Source: an uncultured bacterium (lineage in GTDB: Bacteria > Bacillota_I > Bacilli_A > RF39 > UBA660). Taken from it: 64,000 bases of DNA. Under the pieces are notes generated by a model. The model made no database searches. It saw nothing but the letters and a program-made list of their open reading frames with translations, and was not told the DNA's origin. Below are positions 8,869 through 17,932 of this stretch, in pieces (position 1 is the stretch's first letter; each line of letters starts with the position of its first letter). Made by a program: the position numbers and the translations under genes. The stretch lies in contig CAUERX010000003.1 of the NCBI GenBank assembly GCA_959020415.1, positions 10,097 through 74,096 on the forward strand, written 5' to 3'.

Positions 8869-9891
8869 ATGGACATATATGGAGAAACACTTGAAGAATT
8901 AGAAAACTATTTTGAGAGTATTGGTGAAAAGAAATTTAAAGCTATTCAGGTATATGATTGGCTCTATAAAAAAAGAGTAAAGTCATTTAGTGATATGAGT
9001 AATATAAAAAAAGATGTTATTACAATTTTAGAACGTGATTTTACAATTTCTCATCCAAAAGTAGTAGAAAAACAAGTAGGAAAAGATGTATATAAGTATT
9101 TATTTGAACTAGATGATGAATCTAAGGTTGAAGCAGTTTTAATGGTTCACGATTATGGTAATAGCTTGTGTGTTTCAACCCAAGTTGGTTGTAATATGGG
9201 CTGTGCTTTTTGTGAAAGTGGGAGACGTAAGAAAAAAAGGAATTTAGAAGTTTCAGAGATGGTTAGCCAAATTTTATTAGTAGAAGAGGATTTAGGCATT
9301 AGAATATCTCATGTAGTATTAATGGGAATTGGCGAGCCATTTGATAATTACGAAAATGTTATGAAGTTTATTAGAATTATTAACAGTGGTAAAGGTATTG
9401 ATATCGGAGCAAGACATATTACGGTTTCAACATGCGGAATTGTTCCTAAAATTAGAGAATTTTCTTTAGAAGATTTACAGGTTAATTTAGCTATTTCGCT
9501 TCATGCACCAAATGATGAACTTCGAAGTAAATTAATGAAAATAAATAAAGTATACAAACTTGAAGAAGTAATTAAGGCAGTAAAAGAGTATATTTCGAAA
9601 ACCAATAGGCGAGTTACATTTGAATATATCATGCTTAAAGATATAAATGATAGTAGAAAATGTGCTTTAGAATTAGCTAATTTGTTAAAAGGAATGAATG
9701 CATATGTTAATTTAATTCCTTATAATGAAACAAGCCATATTGATTTTAGAAAAACTAGTGAAAATAAGGTTATGGAATTTTACGATATTTTAAAGAAAAA
9801 TAAAATAAATGTGACCGTAAGAAGAGAATTTGGCTCAGAAGTAAGTGCAGCATGTGGCCAATTAAGGTCTAATTACGAGGAGGAAATTTAA
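8869..9891 (+). CDS. rlmN: 23S rRNA (adenine-2503-C2)/tRNA-A37 methyltransferase RlmN
   Basis: A radical-SAM methyltransferase acting on A2503 of 23S rRNA and A37 of some tRNAs. The cluster motif CNMGCAFC (CxxxCxxC) lies near residues 109-116 inside VGCNMGCAFCESG. The C-terminal methylated cysteine is in EVSAACGQL. The GEPFDNY and SLHAPNDELR motifs match the family, and 340 aa is normal. The stop shares one base with the prpC start (TAATG), placing rlmN at the head of the prpC-prkC-rsgA-rpe operon, a frequent Firmicute order. Confidence 0.95.
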   Translation: MDIYGETLEELENYFESIGEKKFKAIQVYDWLYKKRVKSFSDMSNIKKDVITILERDFTISHPKVVEKQVGKDVYKYLFELDDESKVEAVLMVHDYGNSLCVSTQVGCNMGCAFCESGRRKKKRNLEVSEMVSQILLVEEDLGIRISHVVLMGIGEPFDNYENVMKFIRIINSGKGIDIGARHITVSTCGIVPKIREFSLEDLQVNLAISLHAPNDELRSKLMKINKVYKLEEVIKAVKEYISKTNRRVTFEYIMLKDINDSRKCALELANLLKGMNAYVNLIPYNETSHIDFRKTSENKVMEFYDILKKNKINVTVRREFGSEVSAACGQLRSNYEEEI

Positions 9892-10625
9892 TGGAATATT
9901 CTTATTTAACAGATCCTGGGAAGGTTAGAGACCACAATGAAGACAGTGTGACCATTGTTAAAAATGGTAGTGGCGAAATTTTAATGGCTGTAGCTGACGG
10001 TATGGGTGGTCATAAAGGCGGTGAAATAGCTTCTTCAATTGCAATTACTAGTATTGGAAAACGTTTTATCAATACTAGTACAGTTGGTAATAAGGAAGAT
10101 GCAATTGCTTTTATTAAAGAAATTGTTAGCGAAGCTAATATTCTTTTATATAAATATACACAAGAAAACCCTGAAAGTACAGGTATGGGTACAACAATAG
10201 TTTTAGCTTTAATTACTAATGACTTTTTACTATTTGGTAACATCGGTGACTCATCAGGATATGTAATTAAGGATGAAAAGTTATATAAGATTACAACTGA
10301 TCATACTTTAGTAAATTTACTTGTTAAATCAGGCGAATTAACGCCAGAGGAAGCAAAGGATCATCCTCGTAAGAATGTTCTTATGCGTGCACTGGGGGCT
10401 AATATGACAGTAGAAATGGATGTGTTTGATGTTGAGACAGACGTTGATGGAATATTTCTATGTAGTGATGGTTTAACTAATATGCTTGATAATGAACAAA
10501 TCGAGAAGGTATTAGATAATGATTTAAATATTGATGAAAAATTGCAAAAACTGATTTTGAAAGCAAATAATCGCGGGGGGACAGACAACATTTCAGTAGC
10601 GTATTTAACTAAGGAGGTAAAGTGA
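9891..10625 (+). CDS. prpC: PP2C-type Ser/Thr phosphatase (partner of PrkC)
   Basis: Removes phosphates placed by the PASTA kinase. Metal-binding PP2C motifs are visible in order: RDHNEDS near residue 13, VADGMGGHKGGEIAS near 35, IGDSSGY near 115, LCSDGLTNML near 184 and GGTDNISVA near 228. 244 aa is the usual length and no membrane segment is seen, so it is cytosolic. RBS GAGGAGG overlaps the end of rlmN; the kinase starts two bases after its stop codon. Confidence 0.95.
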   Translation: MEYSYLTDPGKVRDHNEDSVTIVKNGSGEILMAVADGMGGHKGGEIASSIAITSIGKRFINTSTVGNKEDAIAFIKEIVSEANILLYKYTQENPESTGMGTTIVLALITNDFLLFGNIGDSSGYVIKDEKLYKITTDHTLVNLLVKSGELTPEEAKDHPRKNVLMRALGANMTVEMDVFDVETDVDGIFLCSDGLTNMLDNEQIEKVLDNDLNIDEKLQKLILKANNRGGTDNISVAYLTKEVK

Positions 10626-10626
10626 T

Positions 10627-12339
10627 ATGATATCAAAAGGACAGAAGATAAATGGGCGTTATGAAATAATCCGTTCAATCGGTGAAGGAGGAATGGCTAA
10701 TGTTTATTTAGCTTATGATACAATTTTAGATCGTAAAGTAGCGGTTAAAATTTTAAGAGGTGATTTGGCTGAAGATGATAAATTTGTTCGTCGTTTTCAA
10801 AGAGAAGCTATTTCAGCAAGTTCCTTAAATCACCCTAACATTGTCGAAGTTTACGATGTTGGCGAAGATGATGGAAAGTATTTCATTGTTATGGAATATG
10901 TTGAAGGAAAAACGTTAAAACAATTGATTAAAAAACGTGGTACTTTAACACTTCCAGAAGTAGTTGATATTATGTTGCAATTAACTTCGGCGATTACGCA
11001 CGCACACGAAAGCTATATAATCCATCGTGATATTAAACCACAGAATGTTATTATTTTAGAAGATGGTCGCGTAAAAATAATGGACTTTGGAATTGCGGCA
11101 CAGCTTAATAGTAATGAATTAACACAAACTAATAGTGTTATGGGAACGGTATATTATTTACCACCAGAACAAGCTAATGGAACTGCGGCAACTATTAAAA
11201 GTGATATTTATTCTTTAGGTATTTTGATGTATGAATTAGTTGTCGGTAAAGTGCCATTTAAAGGTGATAGTCCAGTTGAGGTAGCAATTAAACAGATGAA
11301 GGAAACAATTCCTGATTTGACATCTGCTAATCCAGATATTCCACAAAGTATTGAAAATATTATTTTAAGAGCTTGTGCGAAGAATCCTAAGAACAGATAT
11401 GAGTCTGCTTTGGCAATGCATGAGGATTTAGAAACAGCATTAGATAAGGATCGTTTTAACGAAGCTAGAAATGTCTATGAATATCCAGAAAATGATTTTG
11501 ATGAAGATGAACCAGCTTTAGGTAAGCGTACTGAACGTACTTTGAAAAAGGAAGAAGATAATAAAGATAAAAAGTTAAATAGAAAACTGTTAATTACGGG
11601 ATGTATTGCTGGCGGTTTATTATTAATTTTAATATTTATTTTCTTTATATATCCAAAGTTTATTTCTAAACCGTCCATAGAAGTTCCTGACGTTTCAGGT
11701 ATGAGTATTTCTAAGGCAGAGGAGAAACTTGAAGACAAAGGTTTTGAGGTTGCAACGAAGACTAAAAAGGAAACAAGTGATGAATTCAAAGAAGGAAAGG
11801 TTATATCAACCGATCCTGAAGCAGGGCGTACAATTAAAAAAGGTACTAAGATAACTTTGATTGTTTCTAAAGGTAGTAAGAAATTAACTATTGAAGATTA
11901 TACTGGTAAAAATTATTATGAGATTAAAGCTAAATTAGAGACCGCAGGAATTGAAGTAGCAACAGAGAAAAAAGATGTGGTTAATGATGGCAAAACCGAA
12001 GAAGATGTTATTTTAGGACAAGATGTTGAAGCTGGTGAAAAGCTTGGTAAAGGCGATTCAATTACTTTAACTATTCCAAATTTTTATACAACTTATCCAG
12101 ATTTTGCGGCTGAAGGATATAGTTTAGTTGATGTTCGTAATTTCTGTACTAAAAATGAGATTTCTTTAGAAGTTAAATATCAAACTGATAATTCTAAACA
12201 AGATGGAGCAATTATTTATCAAAATATGGTAGCGGGTACAAAGGTAACTTCTGGTTCGACTTTAACAATCACGGTTGTTAAAAATGAGACTACTAATAAT
12301 GATAATAAAACAGATGAAAATACGACTAATAATCAATAG
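10627..12339 (+). CDS. prkC: PASTA-domain Ser/Thr protein kinase
   Basis: Membrane kinase that senses cell-wall fragments. The kinase domain (about 1-270) shows GEGGMANVY, VAVKIL (Lys40), HRDIKPQN and DFG with the activation segment up to PPEQA, where many relatives have SPEQA. An acidic-basic juxtamembrane linker follows, then one transmembrane helix (about 318-342). Three PASTA repeats follow, near 352-417, 418-485 and 486-553, with an Asn/Thr-rich tail. Topology is kinase inside, PASTA outside. Directly downstream of its phosphatase. 570 aa with three PASTA units is at the small end of the family. Confidence 0.95.
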   Translation: MISKGQKINGRYEIIRSIGEGGMANVYLAYDTILDRKVAVKILRGDLAEDDKFVRRFQREAISASSLNHPNIVEVYDVGEDDGKYFIVMEYVEGKTLKQLIKKRGTLTLPEVVDIMLQLTSAITHAHESYIIHRDIKPQNVIILEDGRVKIMDFGIAAQLNSNELTQTNSVMGTVYYLPPEQANGTAATIKSDIYSLGILMYELVVGKVPFKGDSPVEVAIKQMKETIPDLTSANPDIPQSIENIILRACAKNPKNRYESALAMHEDLETALDKDRFNEARNVYEYPENDFDEDEPALGKRTERTLKKEEDNKDKKLNRKLLITGCIAGGLLLILIFIFFIYPKFISKPSIEVPDVSGMSISKAEEKLEDKGFEVATKTKKETSDEFKEGKVISTDPEAGRTIKKGTKITLIVSKGSKKLTIEDYTGKNYYEIKAKLETAGIEVATEKKDVVNDGKTEEDVILGQDVEAGEKLGKGDSITLTIPNFYTTYPDFAAEGYSLVDVRNFCTKNEISLEVKYQTDNSKQDGAIIYQNMVAGTKVTSGSTLTITVVKNETTNNDNKTDENTTNNQ

Positions 12340-12347
12340 GGAGTTTT

Positions 12348-13181
12348 ATGCAAGGAAAAATAATTAAACAAATAAGCAATGACTATACAGTCAAAAATGG
12401 TGAAGAGGAATACGTTTGTAAGGCTAGGGGAAAGTTCCGGAAAATGGAGGTTTCTCCTTTAGTCGGTGATGAGGTAATATTTGATGACAAGGATAATTAT
12501 ATTCTTGAAATTTTGCCACGCAAAAATGAACTTGAAAGACCGGTTATTGCTAATATTGATCAGGCAATTATAATAACTAGTTTAAAAATGCCCGATTTTG
12601 ATACTAATTTACTAGATAAGTTACTTGTAATAATCACTTATAATAATATTAAACCGATAATCATTTTTACTAAAAGCGATTTATTGTCAACTTCAGAACT
12701 TCAAGATTTTCAAAAGTATTTTGAATATTATCAAAAAATTGGCTATGATTGTTACATGAATACAGAATTAGATAAGATTAAAACAATTTTTAAAGATAAG
12801 GTAAGTGTTTTTACTGGCCAAAGTGGTGCTGGGAAAAGTACTTTGCTCAATAATTTAGATAAAAGTTTGAACATCAAAACGGCTGAAATTTCTTTAGCGC
12901 TTAACCGCGGTAAACATACAACTAGACATACGGCATTATTACCAGTTGGTGGTGGTTTAGTAGCTGATACGCCTGGATTTTCGGCTTTGGGTTTTGGAAA
13001 AATGAGTAATGCGGATATTCGCGATAATTTACCAGAGTTTAATATTTACAGAGTAGACTGTAAATATCGTGATTGTATGCATTATAAAGAAGACGATTGT
13101 AAAGTTAAAGAAAAAGTTCAATCAGGGGATATTTTAGAAAGTCGATACAATAATTATTTAAATTTTATAACAAAGAGGTGA
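12348..13181 (+). CDS. rsgA: Ribosome small-subunit-dependent GTPase RsgA
   Basis: Late 30S assembly GTPase. It has an N-terminal OB fold (about 1-65) and a circularly permuted GTPase domain: TKSD (G4) comes first, then GQSGAGKSTLLN (G1), RHTA and DTPGFSALG (G3). The C-terminal zinc knuckle is CKYRDCMHYKEDDC. The permuted motif order is diagnostic. 277 aa is typical to short. It lies 8 bases after prkC and 4 bases before rpe, so it is in the same operon. Confidence 0.95.
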   Translation: MQGKIIKQISNDYTVKNGEEEYVCKARGKFRKMEVSPLVGDEVIFDDKDNYILEILPRKNELERPVIANIDQAIIITSLKMPDFDTNLLDKLLVIITYNNIKPIIIFTKSDLLSTSELQDFQKYFEYYQKIGYDCYMNTELDKIKTIFKDKVSVFTGQSGAGKSTLLNNLDKSLNIKTAEISLALNRGKHTTRHTALLPVGGGLVADTPGFSALGFGKMSNADIRDNLPEFNIYRVDCKYRDCMHYKEDDCKVKEKVQSGDILESRYNNYLNFITKR

Positions 13182-13185
13182 TACT

Positions 13186-13815
13186 ATGAAAATATCCGCA
13201 TCATTTTTGAAAATTCAAAATGACAAGGAAAAAATAAGAAAACTAGATTTACTTAGCGATTATATTCATTTTGATATAATGGATGGAAATTTTGTTTCAG
13301 CTTCGACTGTTAGTTACGAGGTAATGAAAGAAAATACTAGTGCAATTTTAAAACCCAAAGATATTCATTTAATGGTTGAGGATATTTATAGTTATGTGGA
13401 TACATATAAAGAATTATCACCGGAATTTATAACTTTTCATTATGAGGCGGCTGATGATGTTCAATCAGTTATAGATTATATAAAATCACTTGGAATAAAG
13501 CCTGGTATTTCAATTAATCCAGATACTGAGGTGACAGTATTGAATCCATATTTAGATAAGATAGATTTGGTTTTAGTTATGTCAGTTTTTCCAGGTAAGG
13601 GCGGTCAGGAATTTATCGATATTTCAGATAAGTTAGACTATTTAAATCATTATCGTGAAATTAATGATTTAAGTTATATGATCGAAGTAGATGGTGGCAT
13701 CAATGATAGGACGATTGAAAAAGTGAAAAAGGCCGATATGGCAGTAGTTGGTTCTTATATTACGGATAGTAATGATTATGGGAGCCAATTCGAAAGGTTA
13801 AGGGATGCACTATGA
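13186..13815 (+). CDS. rpe: Ribulose-phosphate 3-epimerase
   Basis: Interconverts ribulose-5-phosphate and xylulose-5-phosphate in the pentose phosphate pathway. TIM-barrel signatures are present: HFDIMDGNFV (metal His/Asp), DIHLMVED, HYEAADD, MSVFPGKGGQEF and IEVDGGIND. 209 aa is slightly short but complete. The start of the next, prepilin-like gene overlaps its stop (ATGA). Confidence 0.94.
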   Translation: MKISASFLKIQNDKEKIRKLDLLSDYIHFDIMDGNFVSASTVSYEVMKENTSAILKPKDIHLMVEDIYSYVDTYKELSPEFITFHYEAADDVQSVIDYIKSLGIKPGISINPDTEVTVLNPYLDKIDLVLVMSVFPGKGGQEFIDISDKLDYLNHYREINDLSYMIEVDGGINDRTIEKVKKADMAVVGSYITDSNDYGSQFERLRDAL

Positions 13816-14270
13816 AAAAAGGATTTACTTTAGCAGAATTAATGGGAGTTATTGTTATTTTAGGAATTATTGCAACAATTGTAACATTAGCTATAGATAG
13901 TAGTATTAAAAATAGTCGTTATGAAACTTGCTTGGTTCAAGAAAAAAATATTATTGAAGGGGCAAAAGCTTGGTCAGTTGATAATTGGAAAAAATTGCCT
14001 AATTTAGATAAGCCTACAGTGACAATTTCTTTACTTAATGATCTAGAAAAAGGTGGATATGTTGAAGAAGGACTCATTAATCCGATGACTCAAAAAGAAT
14101 ATTCTGGAACTTCAGTTAAAATTTTTGTTTCAACTAAGCCAGTAGAGACTTGTTACACTCACAATAAAGGCCAAGCTAATGAGGAGACTGTTTGCGAAAA
14201 TGTAGCACCAACAGGTAAAGATTACCAGTATGAGGTGATTTATGGAACTGGAGAAAAATGTGCAAAATAA
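13812..14270 (+). CDS. Type IV prepilin-like protein
   Basis: The N-terminus MKKGFTLAELMGVIVILGI is a class III (prepilin) signal: Gly at -1, Phe at +1, Glu at +5, then a 20-residue hydrophobic helix. The 152-residue protein has a small extracytoplasmic domain with four cysteines (in ETCLVQ, ETCYTH, TVCEN and EKCAK) that could form two disulfides. It is a lone gene overlapping rpe; no prepilin peptidase, assembly ATPase or platform protein is present in the window. It could be a competence pseudopilin analogue or a surface protein using the same export route. Confidence 0.75.
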   Translation: MKKGFTLAELMGVIVILGIIATIVTLAIDSSIKNSRYETCLVQEKNIIEGAKAWSVDNWKKLPNLDKPTVTISLLNDLEKGGYVEEGLINPMTQKEYSGTSVKIFVSTKPVETCYTHNKGQANEETVCENVAPTGKDYQYEVIYGTGEKCAK

Positions 14271-14282
14271 AGGAGAATAGTT

Positions 14283-17200
14283 ATGAAAAAAATAACGGTT
14301 GATGGCAATGAAGCTTGTTCTTTAGCTTCATATATGTTTACGGAAGTGGCTGGAATATATCCAATTACGCCATCTAGTCCAATGCCAGAGAACATTGACA
14401 GATGGAGTAGTATGGGGCGCAAAAACATTTTTGGAAGCCCAGTTAAAGTTGTTGAAATGCAAAGTGAAGCAGGTGCTATTGGAATGGTTCATGGTAGTTT
14501 GCAGACTGGATTATTAACAAGCACTTATACTGCTAGTCAAGGGCTACTTCTAATGATTCCTAATATGTATAAAATTGCTGGTGAAATGTTACCATGTACA
14601 ATGCATGTGGCAGCGCGTTCTTTAGCTACGCATGCATTAAGTATTTTTGGTGATCATCAAGATATTTATGCAACAAGAAGTACAGGCTTTTGCATGTTAG
14701 CTTCATCTAGTGTGCAAGATGCATATTATTTGGGTCTGATTAGTCATTTATCCGCTATTAAATCATCATTGCCGTTTATGCATTTCTTTGATGGATTTAG
14801 GACAAGCCATGAGTTTAATAAGATTGATATTTTAGATGAAAAAGACATTAAACCTTTATTAGATGAAAAAGCTTTAGAAAAATTTCGTAAAAAAGCTTTA
14901 AGTATTCATAATCCAGTAACTAGAGGGACTAACCAAAATGGTGATATTTATTTTCAGTTAATGGAATCACGTAATAATTTTTACGATGAAGCAGTAGATA
15001 ATGTTTGTAGTTATATGAATGAAATTAATAAATTATCAGGGATGGTTTATCTGCCATTTAATTATTACGGGGATGATAATGCTGAAAAAGTAATTGTGGC
15101 AATGGGATCAGTTTGTGAAACAATTAAGGAAACAATTGATTATCTCGGTGGTAAGATTGGACTAATTGAGGTTCATTTATATCGTCCTTTTAGTGTTAAG
15201 CATTTATTAGATGTTTTACCTAAAACTGTTACAAAAATAGCAGTTTTGGATCGTACTAAAGAAGCTGGCAGCAATGGAGAACCATTATATCTAGATATTG
15301 TTAATGCATTAAGTAAAAATGGTATTACGATAGTTGGTGGACGTTATGGACTATCTAGTAAAGATACAACGCCAGGAATGATTAAAGCGGTTTATGATAG
15401 CTTAGAAAATCCTAAAAATAATTTTACAATTGGTATTGATGATGATGTAACTAATTTAAGTTTAGATTATAGGAAGCTTGATTTGAAAAATAGTGATGAG
15501 TTTTTACTTTATGGCTATGGTAGTGATGGAACAGTTAGCGCAGCTAAATCAATTATCGAATTAATTGGGGATAATACTGATAAGTATGTTCAAGGTTATT
15601 TTGAATATGATTCTAAAAAATCGGGTGGAGTAACGGTTAGTCATTTACGTTTTTCTGATAATAAAATAAGGTCAACTTATTTTATATCCAATCCTAAAGT
15701 AGTAGTAATTACTAAAGATACATATTTGGAGGATTTTGATCCAATAAGCAAAATAAAGGAAGATGGAATTTTAATTATTAATACATTAAAAACTGAAAAA
15801 GAGACACTTAAAGCTTTAAATCCATATAAAAAATTACTAAGAGATAAAAATGTTAAAGTGTATATTATTAATGCTTATGCACTTGCGCGAAAATGCGGGC
15901 TTGGTAATAAGATTAGTATGATTATGGGAAGTGCAATATTTAAAGTAACTGATTTAATAGATTATGATAGGGCTATTAAAGAAATGGAAAATTTTATTAA
16001 TGATAAATTTGCCAAAAAAAGCATGGATATTGTTAAAGCCAATATGCTGGGAGTTAAGGAAACCGTTAATTATTTAAAAGAACTTACGCCGGATGATGAA
16101 GAAAGCAATTTAGACTTTGAACTTAATGACATATATGAAGCGATTGCTCATCGTCAAGGTAATTTACTTAAAGTATCAGATTTTAAAGGGATGGAAGATG
16201 GAACGGTAACGCATACTAGACCAAATAATCGTGGTATTAGTGACATAGTACCTAGGTGGTTAAATAGTAATTGTATTCAGTGTGGAATGTGTTCTATGGT
16301 TTGTCCACACGGAGTAATTAGACCTTTCTTACTTTCAGAAGAGGAATATAAAAAAGCCCCTTTGAGCATTAAGGAAAAGTGTTTACCAGCGATGGGAGTA
16401 GCTGAATACTATTATATAATTGGAATCGCTTTGGAAAATTGTACAGGATGCGGAGTATGCATTAATACTTGTCCAGGTAAGAAAGGCGAGAAGGCTTTGA
16501 CTTATGAGAAGCTAGCTGCACGAGAGGATTTTGATTATTTAGTTAAAAATGTTACCGAAAAGACCTTAGTTAGAAAAGATACAATTAAAGGAAGTCAATT
16601 TAAAACACCAAAGTTTGCTTTTCATGGTGCTTGTGCTGGTTGCGGAGAAACGGCGTATATTAAATTATTAACACAATTATTTGGCGACAATTTGATGATC
16701 GCTAACGCAACAGGTTGTTCATCTATTTATGGTGGCAGTATACCAGATATACCTTATTCAGTGCCTTGGGCAAATAGTTTATTCGAAGATAATGCTGAAT
16801 ATGGTTATGGGATGTTAATTGGCTATGAGACGGCCAGAAGTCGTGTTAAAGAGTATATGGCAAAACATGACGATGAACTATTTACTAAATGGCTTGAAAA
16901 CAGTAATAATTATCAAATTACTAAAGAAGTTTACGATAATTTAGATTATGAAAAACATCCAATGTTAAAAGAACTTAAAAATTATATTGTGTCACGCACT
17001 ATTTGGGCAATTGGTGGTGATGGTTGGGCTTATGATATTGGCTTTGGCGGTATCGATCATGTTCTATCAAGTGGAGACAATATAAATATTTTGGTTTTAG
17101 ATAGTCAAGTTTATTCTAACACTGGTGGTCAAGCATCAAAGGCAACGCCTAAAGGTGCGGTAGCACAGTTTGCTAGTGATGGTAAGAAAAACAATAAGAA

Positions 17201-17627
17201 GGATTTAGCAAGAATTGCTATGGGCTACCCTAATGTCTATGTGGCGCAAGTTAGCTTGGGCGCTAATATGATGCAGGTAATTAGAGCTTTTGAAGAAGCT
17301 GAAAAGCATGACGGCCCTTCAATTATTATTGCTTATACACCTTGTATTTCTCATGGAATTAAAGGTGGAATGAAAGAAAGCGTTAATATGGAAGCTTTAG
17401 CAACTAAATGTGGTTATTTTCCAATTTTTAGATATGATGGAGAAAATTTTACTTTGGATAGTAAGAATCCTGATTTTAATTTATATGAAGAGTTTTTGGG
17501 TAATCAAACTCGTTATGCAATGCTAAAGGCTGTTAATAATTCTAAAGCTGATGATTTGCTTTTAGAAAATAAGGAAAACGCTATCAAGCGATTTGAATAT
17601 TATAAGAGTTTAACTTCGGAAAAGTAA
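14283..17627 (+). CDS. nifJ: Pyruvate:ferredoxin (flavodoxin) oxidoreductase
   Basis: Single-chain PFOR converting pyruvate and CoA to acetyl-CoA, CO2 and reduced ferredoxin in the cytosol, typical of anaerobes. Domains in order: N-terminal alpha domain (GNEACSLASYMFTEVAGIYPITPSSPM), transketolase-type domain, CoA region, then two [4Fe-4S] motifs near residues 660-725 (CIQCGMCSMVCP and CTGCGVCINTCP). The proximal-cluster and TPP domain follows (GACAGCGETAY, GGDGWAYDIG and DSQVYSNTGGQ). At 1114 aa it is somewhat shorter than the usual 1170-1200. RBS AAAGGAG precedes ATG 14283. Confidence 0.96.
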   Translation: MKKITVDGNEACSLASYMFTEVAGIYPITPSSPMPENIDRWSSMGRKNIFGSPVKVVEMQSEAGAIGMVHGSLQTGLLTSTYTASQGLLLMIPNMYKIAGEMLPCTMHVAARSLATHALSIFGDHQDIYATRSTGFCMLASSSVQDAYYLGLISHLSAIKSSLPFMHFFDGFRTSHEFNKIDILDEKDIKPLLDEKALEKFRKKALSIHNPVTRGTNQNGDIYFQLMESRNNFYDEAVDNVCSYMNEINKLSGMVYLPFNYYGDDNAEKVIVAMGSVCETIKETIDYLGGKIGLIEVHLYRPFSVKHLLDVLPKTVTKIAVLDRTKEAGSNGEPLYLDIVNALSKNGITIVGGRYGLSSKDTTPGMIKAVYDSLENPKNNFTIGIDDDVTNLSLDYRKLDLKNSDEFLLYGYGSDGTVSAAKSIIELIGDNTDKYVQGYFEYDSKKSGGVTVSHLRFSDNKIRSTYFISNPKVVVITKDTYLEDFDPISKIKEDGILIINTLKTEKETLKALNPYKKLLRDKNVKVYIINAYALARKCGLGNKISMIMGSAIFKVTDLIDYDRAIKEMENFINDKFAKKSMDIVKANMLGVKETVNYLKELTPDDEESNLDFELNDIYEAIAHRQGNLLKVSDFKGMEDGTVTHTRPNNRGISDIVPRWLNSNCIQCGMCSMVCPHGVIRPFLLSEEEYKKAPLSIKEKCLPAMGVAEYYYIIGIALENCTGCGVCINTCPGKKGEKALTYEKLAAREDFDYLVKNVTEKTLVRKDTIKGSQFKTPKFAFHGACAGCGETAYIKLLTQLFGDNLMIANATGCSSIYGGSIPDIPYSVPWANSLFEDNAEYGYGMLIGYETARSRVKEYMAKHDDELFTKWLENSNNYQITKEVYDNLDYEKHPMLKELKNYIVSRTIWAIGGDGWAYDIGFGGIDHVLSSGDNINILVLDSQVYSNTGGQASKATPKGAVAQFASDGKKNNKKDLARIAMGYPNVYVAQVSLGANMMQVIRAFEEAEKHDGPSIIIAYTPCISHGIKGGMKESVNMEALATKCGYFPIFRYDGENFTLDSKNPDFNLYEEFLGNQTRYAMLKAVNNSKADDLLLENKENAIKRFEYYKSLTSEK

Positions 17628-17648
17628 TTTTCGAAGTTTTTCTTTTTT
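17612..17648 (+). terminator. nifJ terminator
   Basis: AACTTCG(g)AAAA pairs with TTTTCGAAGTT across the stop codon, followed by a T-run. Confidence 0.8.
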
Positions 17649-17721
17649 AAAAGGAAATCTGAAATTGATGTGGTATATTAAAAATAAGGGATAATGACAA
17701 GTAGATGTTTAACTAAATAAA

Positions 17722-17755
17722 AACATATGTTTTTATGATTAACATATGTTATAAT
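17722..17755 (+). promoter_or_regulatory. Repeated palindrome AACATATGTT before a TATAAT box
   Basis: The 10-bp palindrome AACATATGTT occurs at 17722-17731 and 17741-17750; the second copy runs straight into TATAAT (17750-17755). This could be a plus-strand promoter for recG under control of an unknown dimeric regulator. No clear -35 is visible. Confidence 0.4.
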
Positions 17756-17765
17756 TAAATAAACA

Positions 17766-17862
17766 AAAAGGACAGTCCCCCCTGAAGGGCTGTCCAAATA
17801 AAAGAATAAAAAGGGGCTGGCTAGTTTACACTAGCGCCAATCCAATATAAATTGAATTGGTG
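17766..17862 (-). ncRNA. Structured small RNA antisense to the recG leader, family unknown
   Basis: On the minus strand a strong promoter is followed by three stems. The first is CCAATTCAAT / ATTGGATTGG (17837-17860). The second is centred on the GCTAG/CTAGC pair (17813-17839) and ends in CCCC plus a T-run. The third is GGACAG ... CTGTCC with inner CCC/GGG (17770-17795), followed by TTTTT, a clear terminator. Total is about 97 nt. No reading frame of note is present. I do not recognise the family. Confidence 0.6.
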
Positions 17863-17868
17863 ATTAAT

Positions 17869-17896
17869 ATAATATCACAAAAATAGAATATGTCAA
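17869..17896 (-). promoter_or_regulatory. Minus-strand promoter of the small RNA
   Basis: Read on the minus strand: TTGACA (17896-17891), 16-bp spacer, TATTAT (17874-17869). The -35 hexamer is perfect. Confidence 0.6.
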
Positions 17897-17932
17897 CAGT
17901 TTTTCATAAAAAAGTAAAAAAAGGTGATGCGA

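Noticed and set aside
8869..9891. Cfr-type antibiotic resistance methyltransferase
   Set aside because: Position in the rlmN-prpC-prkC-rsgA operon and the conserved motifs fit housekeeping RlmN.
17778..17788. CCCCCTGAAGG as a third attachment core of the mobile element
   Set aside because: It is part of the perfect GGACAG/CTGTCC terminator stem of the minus-strand RNA, lacks arm repeats nearby, and only 11 of 12 core bases match.
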